A stretch of 6,857 nt of DNA. Source: Candidatus Roizmanbacteria bacterium CG_4_10_14_0_8_um_filter_33_9 (GTDB taxonomy: Bacteria; Patescibacteriota; Microgenomatia; UBA1406; GWC2-37-13). Made by a program: the position numbers and the translations under genes. The notes under the pieces were generated by a model. It saw only the letters and a program-made list of their open reading frames with translations, did no database searches and was not told the DNA's origin. The stretch is from NCBI GenBank assembly GCA_002785065.1, contig PFLI01000020.1, forward strand, positions 2,288-9,144, in the 5' to 3' direction. This document shows positions 1 through 6,238 of the stretch, piece by piece (the stretch's first letter is position 1; every line of letters starts with the position of its first letter).

Positions 1-168
1 CGTTACATGTTCCCATCCATCAGAATAAGTAAAATTCTCCTTAGCTACAAGTACGATTTTATTGTTAACTTTGTGTAAAACACATCCAATACCTTTATTT
101 TCTTTTAAAAATAAACCAAAGAAATAATCCCCTGTCTTTGTCTTTGATGTCAAGAATGGAAATCCCAT
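1..168 (-). CDS. N-terminal 56 residues of an unrecognised protein (cut by window edge)
   Basis: An open frame starts at the ATG at 168 (reading MGFPFLTSKTK) and runs without a stop to the left edge, so only the N-terminus is visible. After a short polar stretch comes a pattern of likely beta strands (residues about 15-22, 26-32 and 37-42), then an acidic/aromatic stretch (FTYSDGWEHVT). No signal peptide or membrane segment is seen. The strand pattern resembles the opening of actin-like ATPase folds such as PilM or FtsA, but no nucleotide-binding motif is visible, so this is only a guess. It lies 31 bp downstream of the solute-binding protein gene on the same strand. There is no Shine-Dalgarno sequence. 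A TACAAT hexamer sits 6 nt before the ATG, which supports this start and suggests its own promoter. That the frame is real is fairly sure; its function is unknown. Confidence 0.7.
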   Translation of the reverse strand, partial: MGFPFLTSKTKTGDYFFGLFLKENKGIGCVLHKVNNKIVLVAKENFTYSDGWEHVT

Positions 169-174
169 ACTTTT

Positions 175-180
175 ATTGTA
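175..180 (-). promoter_or_regulatory. -10-like hexamer TACAAT of the left-edge gene
   Basis: On the minus strand TACAAT occupies 180-175, leaving 6 nt before the ATG at 168. With usual sigma-70 geometry, transcription would start on or next to the A of the start codon. No convincing -35 box is seen at 16-18 bp upstream. The match is one base off TATAAT in AT-rich DNA, so alone it is weak. The same spacing recurs at other starts in the window. Confidence 0.4.
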
Positions 181-206
181 TCAATAATTCATGTATCAAT
201 CATTGA
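177..206. repeat. Imperfect 15-bp tandem duplication at the end of the solute-binding protein gene
   Basis: Bases 177-191 and 192-206 match at 13 of 15 positions, with the first nine (TGTATCAAT) identical. The right copy contains the last codon and TGA stop of the solute-binding protein gene. The left copy supplies most of the TACAAT box of the next gene. It looks like a small local duplication in the spacer. Confidence 0.55.
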
Positions 207-1699
207 ATATTATATTTTTGAAAGACTTGAGTAACGCCTTTTTGTGCAGTACTTAATGCCTCGGAATAAGATACTCCTTGGATAGTGGCATTGACTGCGT
301 TTTCCAAATATACTCTAAGCTCGTCATTAAGTCCATTATCAAACGTACGCGACGCAATAGGAAGCGAAACGTACGAATCATCAACTGCTTGCTGAATTAT
401 TGGACCAATATATGGATTTTGAATTAATACTTGCGCAAGATCAACCCGCGAATACGGTTCACCAAATAGTCTTTGTTTATTTTCTAATTCATATAATTTA
501 GTCATTGAATCTTTTTGACTTAAAAATTTTAAAAACTTCCACGCTTCTAACTGATTTTTACTGGAATTAGAAACACCTTCAACCCAATATGAAGCGAGTG
601 AAACTTGTTTACCGCCTGGGGGTTTGGGTATAGGAATAACTTTCATTTTTAAGTCTTTTGAAATTGAATTAATGGTTAATATTTGCCATGATGGAGCAAT
701 AATCATCGCGACTTTTTCTTGAGCAAATGCTGTAATAGAATTTGGCATTGCTTCATTCCAAGTTGGATTTGGTAACTCAGCAAAACGACGATACGCTTCA
801 AGTGCTCCCGCAGCTTCTAGCTGATTTAAATTTTCTAAAGAACCACCATTTAATAAGAGCATCAATCCGAATATTTCAGAAAAATGCTCTATGTTGGAAG
901 CTGTTCCTATAGCAATTCCTGATGTTATTATCTCTTTGTCTTTGTTTATCACCTGAAGTTTACCAACATACTCGACAAGTTCATCCCAATTCCTTGGAGG
1001 AGTACTAATTCCTGCCTTCTTAAACATTGATTCATTGTAGATAAGAACTAACCCATCAATGGATAATGGTATACCATAATAGAAATTGCCTATTTTTAAA
1101 TCTCTCTGGGTAATCGGAAAAAATGTTTTTTCAAATTCCAAATTTTTCATAATAGTCTCTGGCAAAGGCACTGTTACCGATTTCAATTCTGGCAACCAAG
1201 TGTTATGAAATCGAAAAATGTCAGGACCAATATTTTTTTGACTCCAAGATATTAACTTTTCTCGATAATCCTGTGGTGATTTTTTTTCATATTCAATTTT
1301 TACGTGAGGGTTATTTTTTTGATATTCGTTTATAAGTGGCTCTATTACCTCTTTTTCTTCCCACAATCCCCAATAAACAAGTTTAATATCAGGTATCGGT
1401 GCTTTTGATCTTGCTCCTGTAAAAAATCGAATAACTAAAATAAAAATACCAACAAATAAAAGAATCGCAAAAACAATAAAAACATATTTTATTTTACTTT
1501 CTTCATAAACAAAGGGTTGATCTGATGGGGCTATTTCCGGTTGAAAAGCAGAACCTCCTTGCACATCTTCTGGATTTAATACTTCAGGAGATATTTCTTC
1601 GGGTTGCACAGTATCAGCTTGACTATTTTCTATAGGCACGGTTTCAAACAACGGTTTTGTTGATTGATTTTCCTCCTGATTTCCTTTATTATCATTCAT
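200..1699 (-). CDS. Extracellular solute-binding protein, family 1, with N-terminal membrane anchor
   Basis: This 499-residue protein resembles the substrate-binding components of ABC importers for sugars and related solutes (SBP_bac_1/SBP_bac_8). Residues 1-68 are a polar tail rich in Pro, Glu and Gln. Residues 71-93 form one hydrophobic segment. The binding domain begins near residue 104 (KLVYWGLWEE). Family landmarks follow: GPDIFRFH near 158, GIPLSIDGLVLIYN from 209, PRNWDELV near 235, AQEKVAMIIAPSW near 326 and AWKFLKFLS near 386. No lipobox cysteine or signal-peptidase site is seen, so the segment is probably a permanent anchor and not a cleaved signal. No permease or ATPase genes are adjacent in the window, so the ligand and transporter cannot be named. 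The ATG at 1699 is the only plausible ATG before residue 184. It has no ribosome binding site and faces the VanW-domain gene across 6 bp. Family is confident; substrate is unknown. Confidence 0.88.
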   Translation of the reverse strand: MNDNKGNQEENQSTKPLFETVPIENSQADTVQPEEISPEVLNPEDVQGGSAFQPEIAPSDQPFVYEESKIKYVFIVFAILLFVGIFILVIRFFTGARSKAPIPDIKLVYWGLWEEKEVIEPLINEYQKNNPHVKIEYEKKSPQDYREKLISWSQKNIGPDIFRFHNTWLPELKSVTVPLPETIMKNLEFEKTFFPITQRDLKIGNFYYGIPLSIDGLVLIYNESMFKKAGISTPPRNWDELVEYVGKLQVINKDKEIITSGIAIGTASNIEHFSEIFGLMLLLNGGSLENLNQLEAAGALEAYRRFAELPNPTWNEAMPNSITAFAQEKVAMIIAPSWQILTINSISKDLKMKVIPIPKPPGGKQVSLASYWVEGVSNSSKNQLEAWKFLKFLSQKDSMTKLYELENKQRLFGEPYSRVDLAQVLIQNPYIGPIIQQAVDDSYVSLPIASRTFDNGLNDELRVYLENAVNATIQGVSYSEALSTAQKGVTQVFQKYNIQ

Positions 1700-1712
1700 A
1701 TAACTATGATAA
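1689..1712. promoter_or_regulatory. Divergent start region with mirrored TATCAT boxes
   Basis: A 7-bp inverted repeat, TTATCAT (1689-1695) and ATGATAA (1706-1712), with a 10-bp centre, spans both start codons. On the minus strand TATCAT (1711-1706) ends 6 nt before the ATG at 1699, predicting a leaderless transcript of the solute-binding protein. On the plus strand TATCAT (1690-1695) ends 10 nt before the ATG at 1706, predicting about 4 nt of leader. Each -10-like box lies at or inside the other gene's coding start. The repeat could also be an operator. No good -35 boxes are seen. This is inferred from base pattern only. Confidence 0.4.
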
Positions 1713-3100
1713 CAAATTTCAAAATAAATAAGTCCTTTATTGTATTTGTGATTATTTCAATTGCTTTTCTTTCTCTAATACTCTTCTTTATTAAAACTAA
1801 AGTTACTAGTAAAATGTTTCCTAATGTTTATATAGACAAGACTAATGTAGGCTATATGAAAAAAGAAGATATACTTAAAATGTATCAAGAAAAAAATAAT
1901 CACCTAAATCAGCTAACGCTATATGTAACATATAAAAATGAACCCATTGGTACATTTTCAGCCCAGCTTCTTAATTTGCATTATAATATTGATGACATAA
2001 CTGAAAAAGGATATCTTGTTGGAAGATCGTCATACAAACCTTCTCGTTATCTCCAGCAATTTTATACCATTTTTGGGTTAAAAAAGTATGATTTTCAAAC
2101 TCAAATAGAATTTGACAGAACAATTGTTGAAGATTTTACAGAAGACATACGAAATAGTTATAACATTCAACCAAAAAATGCACTTTTTAAATTTGAAAAT
2201 GGTCGAGTTACTCAATTTAATGAGCCTAAAAATGGCTTAAAAATTCAAGACACCCAATTCCTATATGAAGTAAGTGAAAAAATACATCAGCTAAAAAATA
2301 CTCCTTCTAATGAAAAAATAGTTATTATATTACACGATCAAGTTCTTAAACCTACTATCGCCCTAGCTGAAACAAACACTTATGGCATCGAAGAATTAAT
2401 TGGAGAAGGCAAGTCTGACTTTACTCACTCTATCCCCGAACGCATTTTTAACCTCACACTTGCAACTTCAAAATTTAACGGTGTTATTATTCCAAAAAAT
2501 GAGATCTTCTCTTTTGCAGATACTGTGGGGGATATATCACACTTAACCGGATATAAGCCTGCATACATAATAAAGGGTGGAAGGACTGTGTTGGGTGATG
2601 GAGGTGGAGTATGTCAGGTTTCAACAACAGTCTTTAGGGCAGCTCTAAACACCGGACTTCCCATAATTGAACAACATCCGCACGCATATCGAGTTTCCTA
2701 CTACGAAAACGATGGAAAACCAGGCTTAGATGCAACTATTTTTGCACCAAGCGTTGATCTCAAATTCAAAAATGATACTCCCTCAAATATTCTTATTCAA
2801 ACAGAAATTGACACAGAAAAAAATCTTCTTTTCTTCAGATTCTATGGTAAAAAAGATTTTCGAAAAATCGATATCTCTCCAGTAACATTATACGACATTC
2901 AACAACCTCCACCAGCTATTTTTCAAGAGGATCCGACATTACAAAAAGGAATAACACGTCAAGTTGATTTTCCTGCTTGGGGAGGAAAAACTACATTTGA
3001 TTATAAAGTGTCTCTTAACGGAAAAATGCTTTTTGAAAAACAATTTTTTTCAAATTACCGACCCTGGCAGGCTGTATATCTTGTTGGAACAAAGGAGTAA
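1706..3100 (+). CDS. VanW-domain membrane-anchored envelope protein
   Basis: The product is 464 residues. The ATG at 1706 is preferred over a TTG at 1664 because it avoids overlap with the divergent gene and places the single membrane segment (about 12-29) directly at the N-terminus. Residues about 40-225 resemble the peptidoglycan-binding-like modules that usually precede VanW domains. The VanW domain (about 239-380) is well conserved: GGGVCQVSTT at 299-308, HPHAYRV from 324, GLDATIFAPSVDLKFKN from 340. The last 50 residues (PAWGGKTTFDYKVS, then FFSNYRPWQAVYLVG) resemble a G5-type module. VanW proteins occur in vancomycin-resistance clusters and widely elsewhere; their biochemical role is not settled, and nothing here indicates vancomycin resistance. 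The protein probably acts outside the membrane on or near the cell wall. Its TAA abuts the stop of the convergent acetyltransferase gene. No terminator is visible. Confidence 0.9.
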   Translation: MITNFKINKSFIVFVIISIAFLSLILFFIKTKVTSKMFPNVYIDKTNVGYMKKEDILKMYQEKNNHLNQLTLYVTYKNEPIGTFSAQLLNLHYNIDDITEKGYLVGRSSYKPSRYLQQFYTIFGLKKYDFQTQIEFDRTIVEDFTEDIRNSYNIQPKNALFKFENGRVTQFNEPKNGLKIQDTQFLYEVSEKIHQLKNTPSNEKIVIILHDQVLKPTIALAETNTYGIEELIGEGKSDFTHSIPERIFNLTLATSKFNGVIIPKNEIFSFADTVGDISHLTGYKPAYIIKGGRTVLGDGGGVCQVSTTVFRAALNTGLPIIEQHPHAYRVSYYENDGKPGLDATIFAPSVDLKFKNDTPSNILIQTEIDTEKNLLFFRFYGKKDFRKIDISPVTLYDIQQPPPAIFQEDPTLQKGITRQVDFPAWGGKTTFDYKVSLNGKMLFEKQFFSNYRPWQAVYLVGTKE

Positions 3101-3706
3101 CTATCTAAACCAACTGGCACGTCCAAGTTTATAACCGAGATTTTTCACTTCTCTTCGGCCAATTTCATGAGCTGGTACCCCACCAACAATTAATAAAGAA
3201 GGAATATTTTTTGTAATAACTGCGCCTGCGGCAATAACTGCACCCTTGCCGATGGTAACCCCTGACAAAATTATTGCACGAGGACCAATAAAAACAAAGT
3301 CCTCAATTATTACCTTCCCAACAGTTGGGTTAAATAATGAATTCTTTATATCGTGTTCACTATTGTAAATCATTACTTCTGATGCGATATCAACATGATT
3401 CCCAATAGATAAGATATTTCTCCCATCAAGCACGCAATTTTCTCCTATAATCGAGTCTTCACCAATGGTTATGTTATTAGGATTATACATTCGAATTCCC
3501 ATATGTAAAGATGATCCTTTTCCGATTTTCATACCAGCTATCCGGTAAAAAAATCTACGAATATGATGAACAGGAACATAACCTATCAAATGAAGAAAGT
3601 AAACACACAATTCTAATAAGATTGTTTTGATACGGCAGTTCATTTTAAATATCACTGTTTGAAAAGATAGAGGTTGACCGTATTTGTCATTGATGTGTAA
3701 TAACAT
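3101..3706 (-). CDS. Left-handed beta-helix (hexapeptide repeat) acyltransferase, WbbJ/maltose O-acetyltransferase type
   Basis: This 201-residue protein is probably an acetyl-CoA-dependent O- or N-acetyltransferase acting on a sugar of a surface polysaccharide or glycolipid. A hydrophobic, probably membrane-associated helix (about 29-46) and the pattern PVHHIRRFFYRIAGMKIG lead into hexapeptide repeats from about residue 60 to 175 (IGKGSS, ITIGED, SIIGEN, LSIGNHV, VFIGPRA, VTIGKGAVIAAGAV). The likely catalytic histidine is His118 in IYNSEHD, matching the family IYTxxHD motif. The end (VGGVPAHEIGRR) is typical and the length is normal for the family. The ATG at 3706 is chosen because a perfect TATAAT ends 6 nt before it; Met22 (3643) is the alternative. 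There is no Shine-Dalgarno sequence. The gene is 29 bp downstream of the helicase gene and convergent with the VanW-domain gene with no spacer. The acceptor is unknown. Confidence 0.88.
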   Translation of the reverse strand: MLLHINDKYGQPLSFQTVIFKMNCRIKTILLELCVYFLHLIGYVPVHHIRRFFYRIAGMKIGKGSSLHMGIRMYNPNNITIGEDSIIGENCVLDGRNILSIGNHVDIASEVMIYNSEHDIKNSLFNPTVGKVIIEDFVFIGPRAIILSGVTIGKGAVIAAGAVITKNIPSLLIVGGVPAHEIGRREVKNLGYKLGRASWFR

Positions 3707-3712
3707 ACATTA

Positions 3713-3718
3713 ATTATA
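3713..3718 (-). promoter_or_regulatory. -10 box TATAAT of the acetyltransferase gene
   Basis: A consensus TATAAT on the minus strand (3718-3713) lies in the 29-bp gap after the helicase stop and ends 6 nt before the ATG at 3706. Transcription would begin at the start codon. The -35 position falls inside the last codons of the helicase gene (TGGTAA at 3741-3736, a poor match). This suggests the acetyltransferase is transcribed on its own as well as, or instead of, by read-through from the helicase gene. Confidence 0.5.
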
Positions 3719-3735
3719 CTAAAATAAGACTTAGC

Positions 3736-5493
3736 TTACCATTCTTCATGTGGATCTTTCAAAAATCTAGATATTATAGCCCCTCCACTCCTTCCGTATA
3801 AAAATCGATGTTTTGTATAAGTTATATATAATTTTTGCATTGCTCGTGTAATGCCGACATAAAATAATCTCCGTTCTTCCTCAAGTTGAAAATAGTCATC
3901 TATTGATCTAAAATGAGGCAAAATACCGTCTTCAACTCCTACAATAAAAACAACGGGGAATTCTAAACCTTTCGCCTGATGAAGTGTCATTAAACGTACG
4001 CCATTTTTATTTCTATCTTTTTTTTCGCTTTCAGAATATTCCGATTCGACAAGAGCAACTTGTTCGAGCAAACTAGTTATGTCTTCAAAATGACTCGCAA
4101 CTGAAATAAACTCTTTAATATTTTCCAAACGATCAAAGTCTTCTGGATCATCTTTATTGTAAAAATCTAAATATGTTGTTTCTTTAAAAATGTTGTTAAT
4201 GACCTCAACCGGAGAATCAATTGATACACTTTCATGTAACTTTGAAAAACTATCTTTAAATAGTTGAAATTTACGTTTACCTAATTTTATGATCCTATTT
4301 TTAGCTACTTCATCAGCGCTATTTATTAATAAGCGTATGTATGAAAGAACGTCTTTAATTTCTTTTCTTTCATAAAATCGCGTTCCGCCAATAAGAATAT
4401 ATGGAATTCCGTTATGAAGAAAGCCTTCTTCGATAGCTTGAGACTGTGCATTTGTCCGATATAAAACCGCGAAAGAAGAATGTGAGAGAATATTGGTATA
4501 TCTTTCAATTTCAGACGAAACGAAATGAGCCTCATCTTCTTCGGAATCAGCTTCATAGAACTCAACTTTTTCTCCTTGTTTATTTTTGGTAATTAACTGC
4601 AAGATAGGATGTGTTTCGTTTTTTGAAATTACCTCATGTGCAAAATCAAGAATATACTGAGTTGATCTGTAATTTTGATTTAAATTAAAAACTTTAGTGT
4701 TTTTAAAATCGTTTTGAAACTTTTGAAGATTTTGAATATCTGCCCCCCTCCAAGAATAAATACTTTGTGAAAAATCCCCAACAACGGTTATTCTTCTATT
4801 TTTTTCTCCTAAAAGTTTAGTCAATATATATTGAGCATAATTTGTGTCTTGAAATTCATCAATAAATAAATAAGAGTATTTATTTTGATAATAAAGAAGA
4901 ATATCCTCATTACTTTGTAATAATTGCACTGCTTTCATAACTAAATCATCAAAATCAAACGCATTATTAACTATTAGTCGTTTCTCATATTCAGCGTATA
5001 CTTCGTAAACACTTGAAGCTGAATAATCGGAAAACGTATGCAAATATTTGTTAGGCGTAATAAGTAGATTTTTCGCACTTGAAATTTTGTTTAAGATAAA
5101 AGAAGGTGAATATTTCTGTATTTTTTTTTCTTTTATAATGGCCTTTATTAGACTACTTTGATCATCTTCGTTAAAAATTACATAACTTTGTGTTCTTGAG
5201 ATATATCTGTGTTGTTTTCGAAGTATTGTCGAGCAAAATGAATGAAAAGTACCTATATATCCAATATCACCTTTTAAATATCGTTTTTTCATTTCCGACG
5301 CAGCTTTATTCGTAAATGTAATCATAAGTATTGATGAAGGATTTACTTTTTTTTCTTCTATTAAATACATCACTTTATGAATAAGGACTCGAGTTTTACC
5401 GGATCCTGCACCAGCTAGTATAATAGAAGGACCCGATACATATAATACCGCTTTTTTTTGATCATTGTTCAAGCCCTTGCATATATCTATCAT
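3736..5493 (-). CDS. uvrD: UvrD/PcrA/Rep-type superfamily 1A DNA helicase, compact form
   Basis: This 585-residue ATP-dependent 3'-5' DNA helicase, expected to act in repair or replication-fork maintenance, has all core motifs: Q motif LNNDQKKAV (8-16), Walker A AGAGSGKT (27-34), Ia TFTNKAA (59-65), Ib GTFHSF (81-86), II IDEFQDTN (211-218), III GDFSQSIYSWRGA (239-251), IV LNQNYRST (271-278), V TLHQAKGLEF (503-512) and VI EERRLFYVGITRA (539-551). It ends about 34 residues after motif VI, so it lacks the C-terminal extension with the Tudor-like RNA-polymerase-binding domain of the usual 650-750-residue PcrA/UvrD. The region between motifs IV and V that holds subdomain 2B is also short. The start at 5493 puts the Q motif close to the N-terminus, as expected. 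No Shine-Dalgarno sequence is present. A palindromic bidirectional promoter lies between it and tpiA. Helicase family is certain; UvrD versus Rep orthology is not resolved. Confidence 0.95.
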   Translation of the reverse strand: MIDICKGLNNDQKKAVLYVSGPSIILAGAGSGKTRVLIHKVMYLIEEKKVNPSSILMITFTNKAASEMKKRYLKGDIGYIGTFHSFCSTILRKQHRYISRTQSYVIFNEDDQSSLIKAIIKEKKIQKYSPSFILNKISSAKNLLITPNKYLHTFSDYSASSVYEVYAEYEKRLIVNNAFDFDDLVMKAVQLLQSNEDILLYYQNKYSYLFIDEFQDTNYAQYILTKLLGEKNRRITVVGDFSQSIYSWRGADIQNLQKFQNDFKNTKVFNLNQNYRSTQYILDFAHEVISKNETHPILQLITKNKQGEKVEFYEADSEEDEAHFVSSEIERYTNILSHSSFAVLYRTNAQSQAIEEGFLHNGIPYILIGGTRFYERKEIKDVLSYIRLLINSADEVAKNRIIKLGKRKFQLFKDSFSKLHESVSIDSPVEVINNIFKETTYLDFYNKDDPEDFDRLENIKEFISVASHFEDITSLLEQVALVESEYSESEKKDRNKNGVRLMTLHQAKGLEFPVVFIVGVEDGILPHFRSIDDYFQLEEERRLFYVGITRAMQKLYITYTKHRFLYGRSGGAIISRFLKDPHEEW

Positions 5494-5498
5494 AGTGA

Positions 5499-5512
5499 TT
5501 TATAATTATAAA
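5499..5512. promoter_or_regulatory. 14-bp palindrome acting as likely bidirectional -10 region for the helicase gene and tpiA
   Basis: TTTATAATTATAAA is a perfect palindrome placed almost centrally in the 25-bp gap between the two start codons (5493 on minus, 5519 on plus). It gives TATAAT on both strands (5501-5506 plus, 5510-5505 minus) and TATAAA on both (5507-5512 plus, 5504-5499 minus). The TATAAA copies end 6 nt before the tpiA ATG and 5 nt before the helicase ATG, predicting leaderless starts; the TATAAT copies predict leaders of about 5-6 nt. Symmetric -10 elements are known to fire in both directions. An operator role cannot be excluded. Confidence 0.55.
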
Positions 5513-5518
5513 CTAATA

Positions 5519-6175
5519 ATGAAATACTTTATTGCAAATTGGAAAACAAATAAAACATTACAGCTATCCATAGAATGGATGCAAACCTTTTTGGAAAACT
5601 ATGTGCCAAATGAAAATAAAAAGATTATTATTTGTCCCCCTTTCCCTTTTATATCGAAATTAAACGAGATGATTTCCCAATCGGCTCATGTTTACATCGG
5701 ATCTCAAGATATTTCTGTTTATGAGCAAGGAACCTATACAGGAGAAGTAAGCGCTTTAAACTTATCAGGAATCATTAAATACACAATTATTGGGCATAGT
5801 GAAAGATCACTTCATATGCATGAATCTACAGATATTTCTTTTCAAAAAAGCAAACTAGCCCATAAATATGGTTTTGCACAATTCTATTGTATTAAAAACG
5901 AGAATGATCCATATCCTCCCTATGTTGAATTTGTTTGTTATGAAGCAATTGACGCAATTAGTACTGGTGATGGAAAAGGTAATAATAAACCCTTAAAAAT
6001 AATCATAGGACTAAAAAGAAAACTAGCCCTACAACCAAATACAAAATTTATATATGGAGGCAGCGTGAATGAGAATAACTGCAAGGAATATTTTAATTCT
6101 CCTGAGATTGATGGATTTCTTATTGGTGGAGCTTCATTAAATCCACAACGATTTCTCGCGATAATTAATTCTTGA
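5519..6175 (+). CDS. tpiA: Triosephosphate isomerase, short form
   Basis: The enzyme interconverts dihydroxyacetone phosphate and glyceraldehyde 3-phosphate in glycolysis and gluconeogenesis. The 218-residue product has all catalytic landmarks: Asn7 and Lys9 in ANWKTN, GSQDIS at 61-66, electrophile His93 in IIGHSERS, catalytic Glu142 in CYEAIDAISTG, the phosphate loop YGGSVN (179-184) and FLIGGASLNP (200-209). It is about 30 residues shorter than ordinary bacterial TIM (near 250), closer to archaeal TIM length. The shortening lies between His93 and Glu142, where the usual CVGE segment is replaced by YCIKNENDPYPP. The flexible loop after Glu142 reads AIDAISTG in place of the usual PVWAIGTG. 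The start at 5519 is fixed by the family N-terminus MKYFIANWKTN; an upstream in-frame extension overlaps the helicase start and is rejected. There is no Shine-Dalgarno sequence, and a TATAAA box ends 6 nt upstream. Confidence 0.93.
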   Translation: MKYFIANWKTNKTLQLSIEWMQTFLENYVPNENKKIIICPPFPFISKLNEMISQSAHVYIGSQDISVYEQGTYTGEVSALNLSGIIKYTIIGHSERSLHMHESTDISFQKSKLAHKYGFAQFYCIKNENDPYPPYVEFVCYEAIDAISTGDGKGNNKPLKIIIGLKRKLALQPNTKFIYGGSVNENNCKEYFNSPEIDGFLIGGASLNPQRFLAIINS

Positions 6176-6238
6176 TTAATACAAAAAGGCTATAAACATT
6201 GTCGTCACCGCTACAATAAATAAAATGCTTGAATATTC
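6176..6238 (-). pseudogene. C-terminal remnant of a membrane protein, apparently cut off by the insertion sequence
   Basis: On the minus strand the 63 bases directly after tpiA read as about 20 residues, SSILFIVAVTTMFIAFLY preceded by EY, then TAA at 6178-6176. The string is a plausible C-terminal membrane helix. Its stop abuts the tpiA stop with no spacer, the same zero-gap tail-to-tail layout seen at 3100/3101, which supports its being a true gene end. Upstream the frame enters the insertion-sequence end and soon meets a stop (near 6275), with no start that would make a sensible gene. The simplest reading is that the IS inserted into a membrane-protein gene convergent with tpiA. A SecG-like second helix is one possibility, but 20 residues cannot identify the family. 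A chance hydrophobic reading of AT-rich DNA is the alternative. Confidence 0.45.

Noticed and set aside
1551..1686. AGGAGG-like strings (near 1552-1561 and 1670-1676, minus strand) as ribosome binding sites
   Set aside because: They are ordinary codons within the solute-binding protein gene (Gln-Gly-Gly and Gln-Glu-Glu) with no start codon at a suitable distance after them.
1664..1705. TTG start giving a 14-residue N-terminal extension of the VanW-domain protein
   Set aside because: It would overlap the divergent gene by 36 bp. The ATG at 1706 gives a normal membrane-anchored N-terminus.
3091..3097. AAAGGAG before the VanW-domain stop as a ribosome binding site
   Set aside because: No plus-strand gene follows; the next gene is on the minus strand.
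1706..3100. Vancomycin resistance gene
   Set aside because: The VanW domain is widespread in bacteria without glycopeptide resistance, and no vanH/A/X/R/S genes are present here.
4326..4565. 79-residue frame on the minus strand inside the helicase gene
   Set aside because: It overlaps a helicase frame with all conserved motifs, has no recognisable features and no start signal of its own.
5465..5518. Upstream extension of tpiA
   Set aside because: The TIM family begins at MKYFIANWK, and the extension overlaps the helicase start and the palindromic promoter.
200..6175. UGA-as-glycine code (code 25) of some CPR lineages
   Set aside because: TGA ends the solute-binding protein and tpiA at family-appropriate positions, and no in-frame TGA occurs inside the genes.
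6198..6217. ATTGT/ACAAT inverted repeat as a tpiA terminator
   Set aside because: Only five pairs with a 10-base loop and no T-run; too weak to call.
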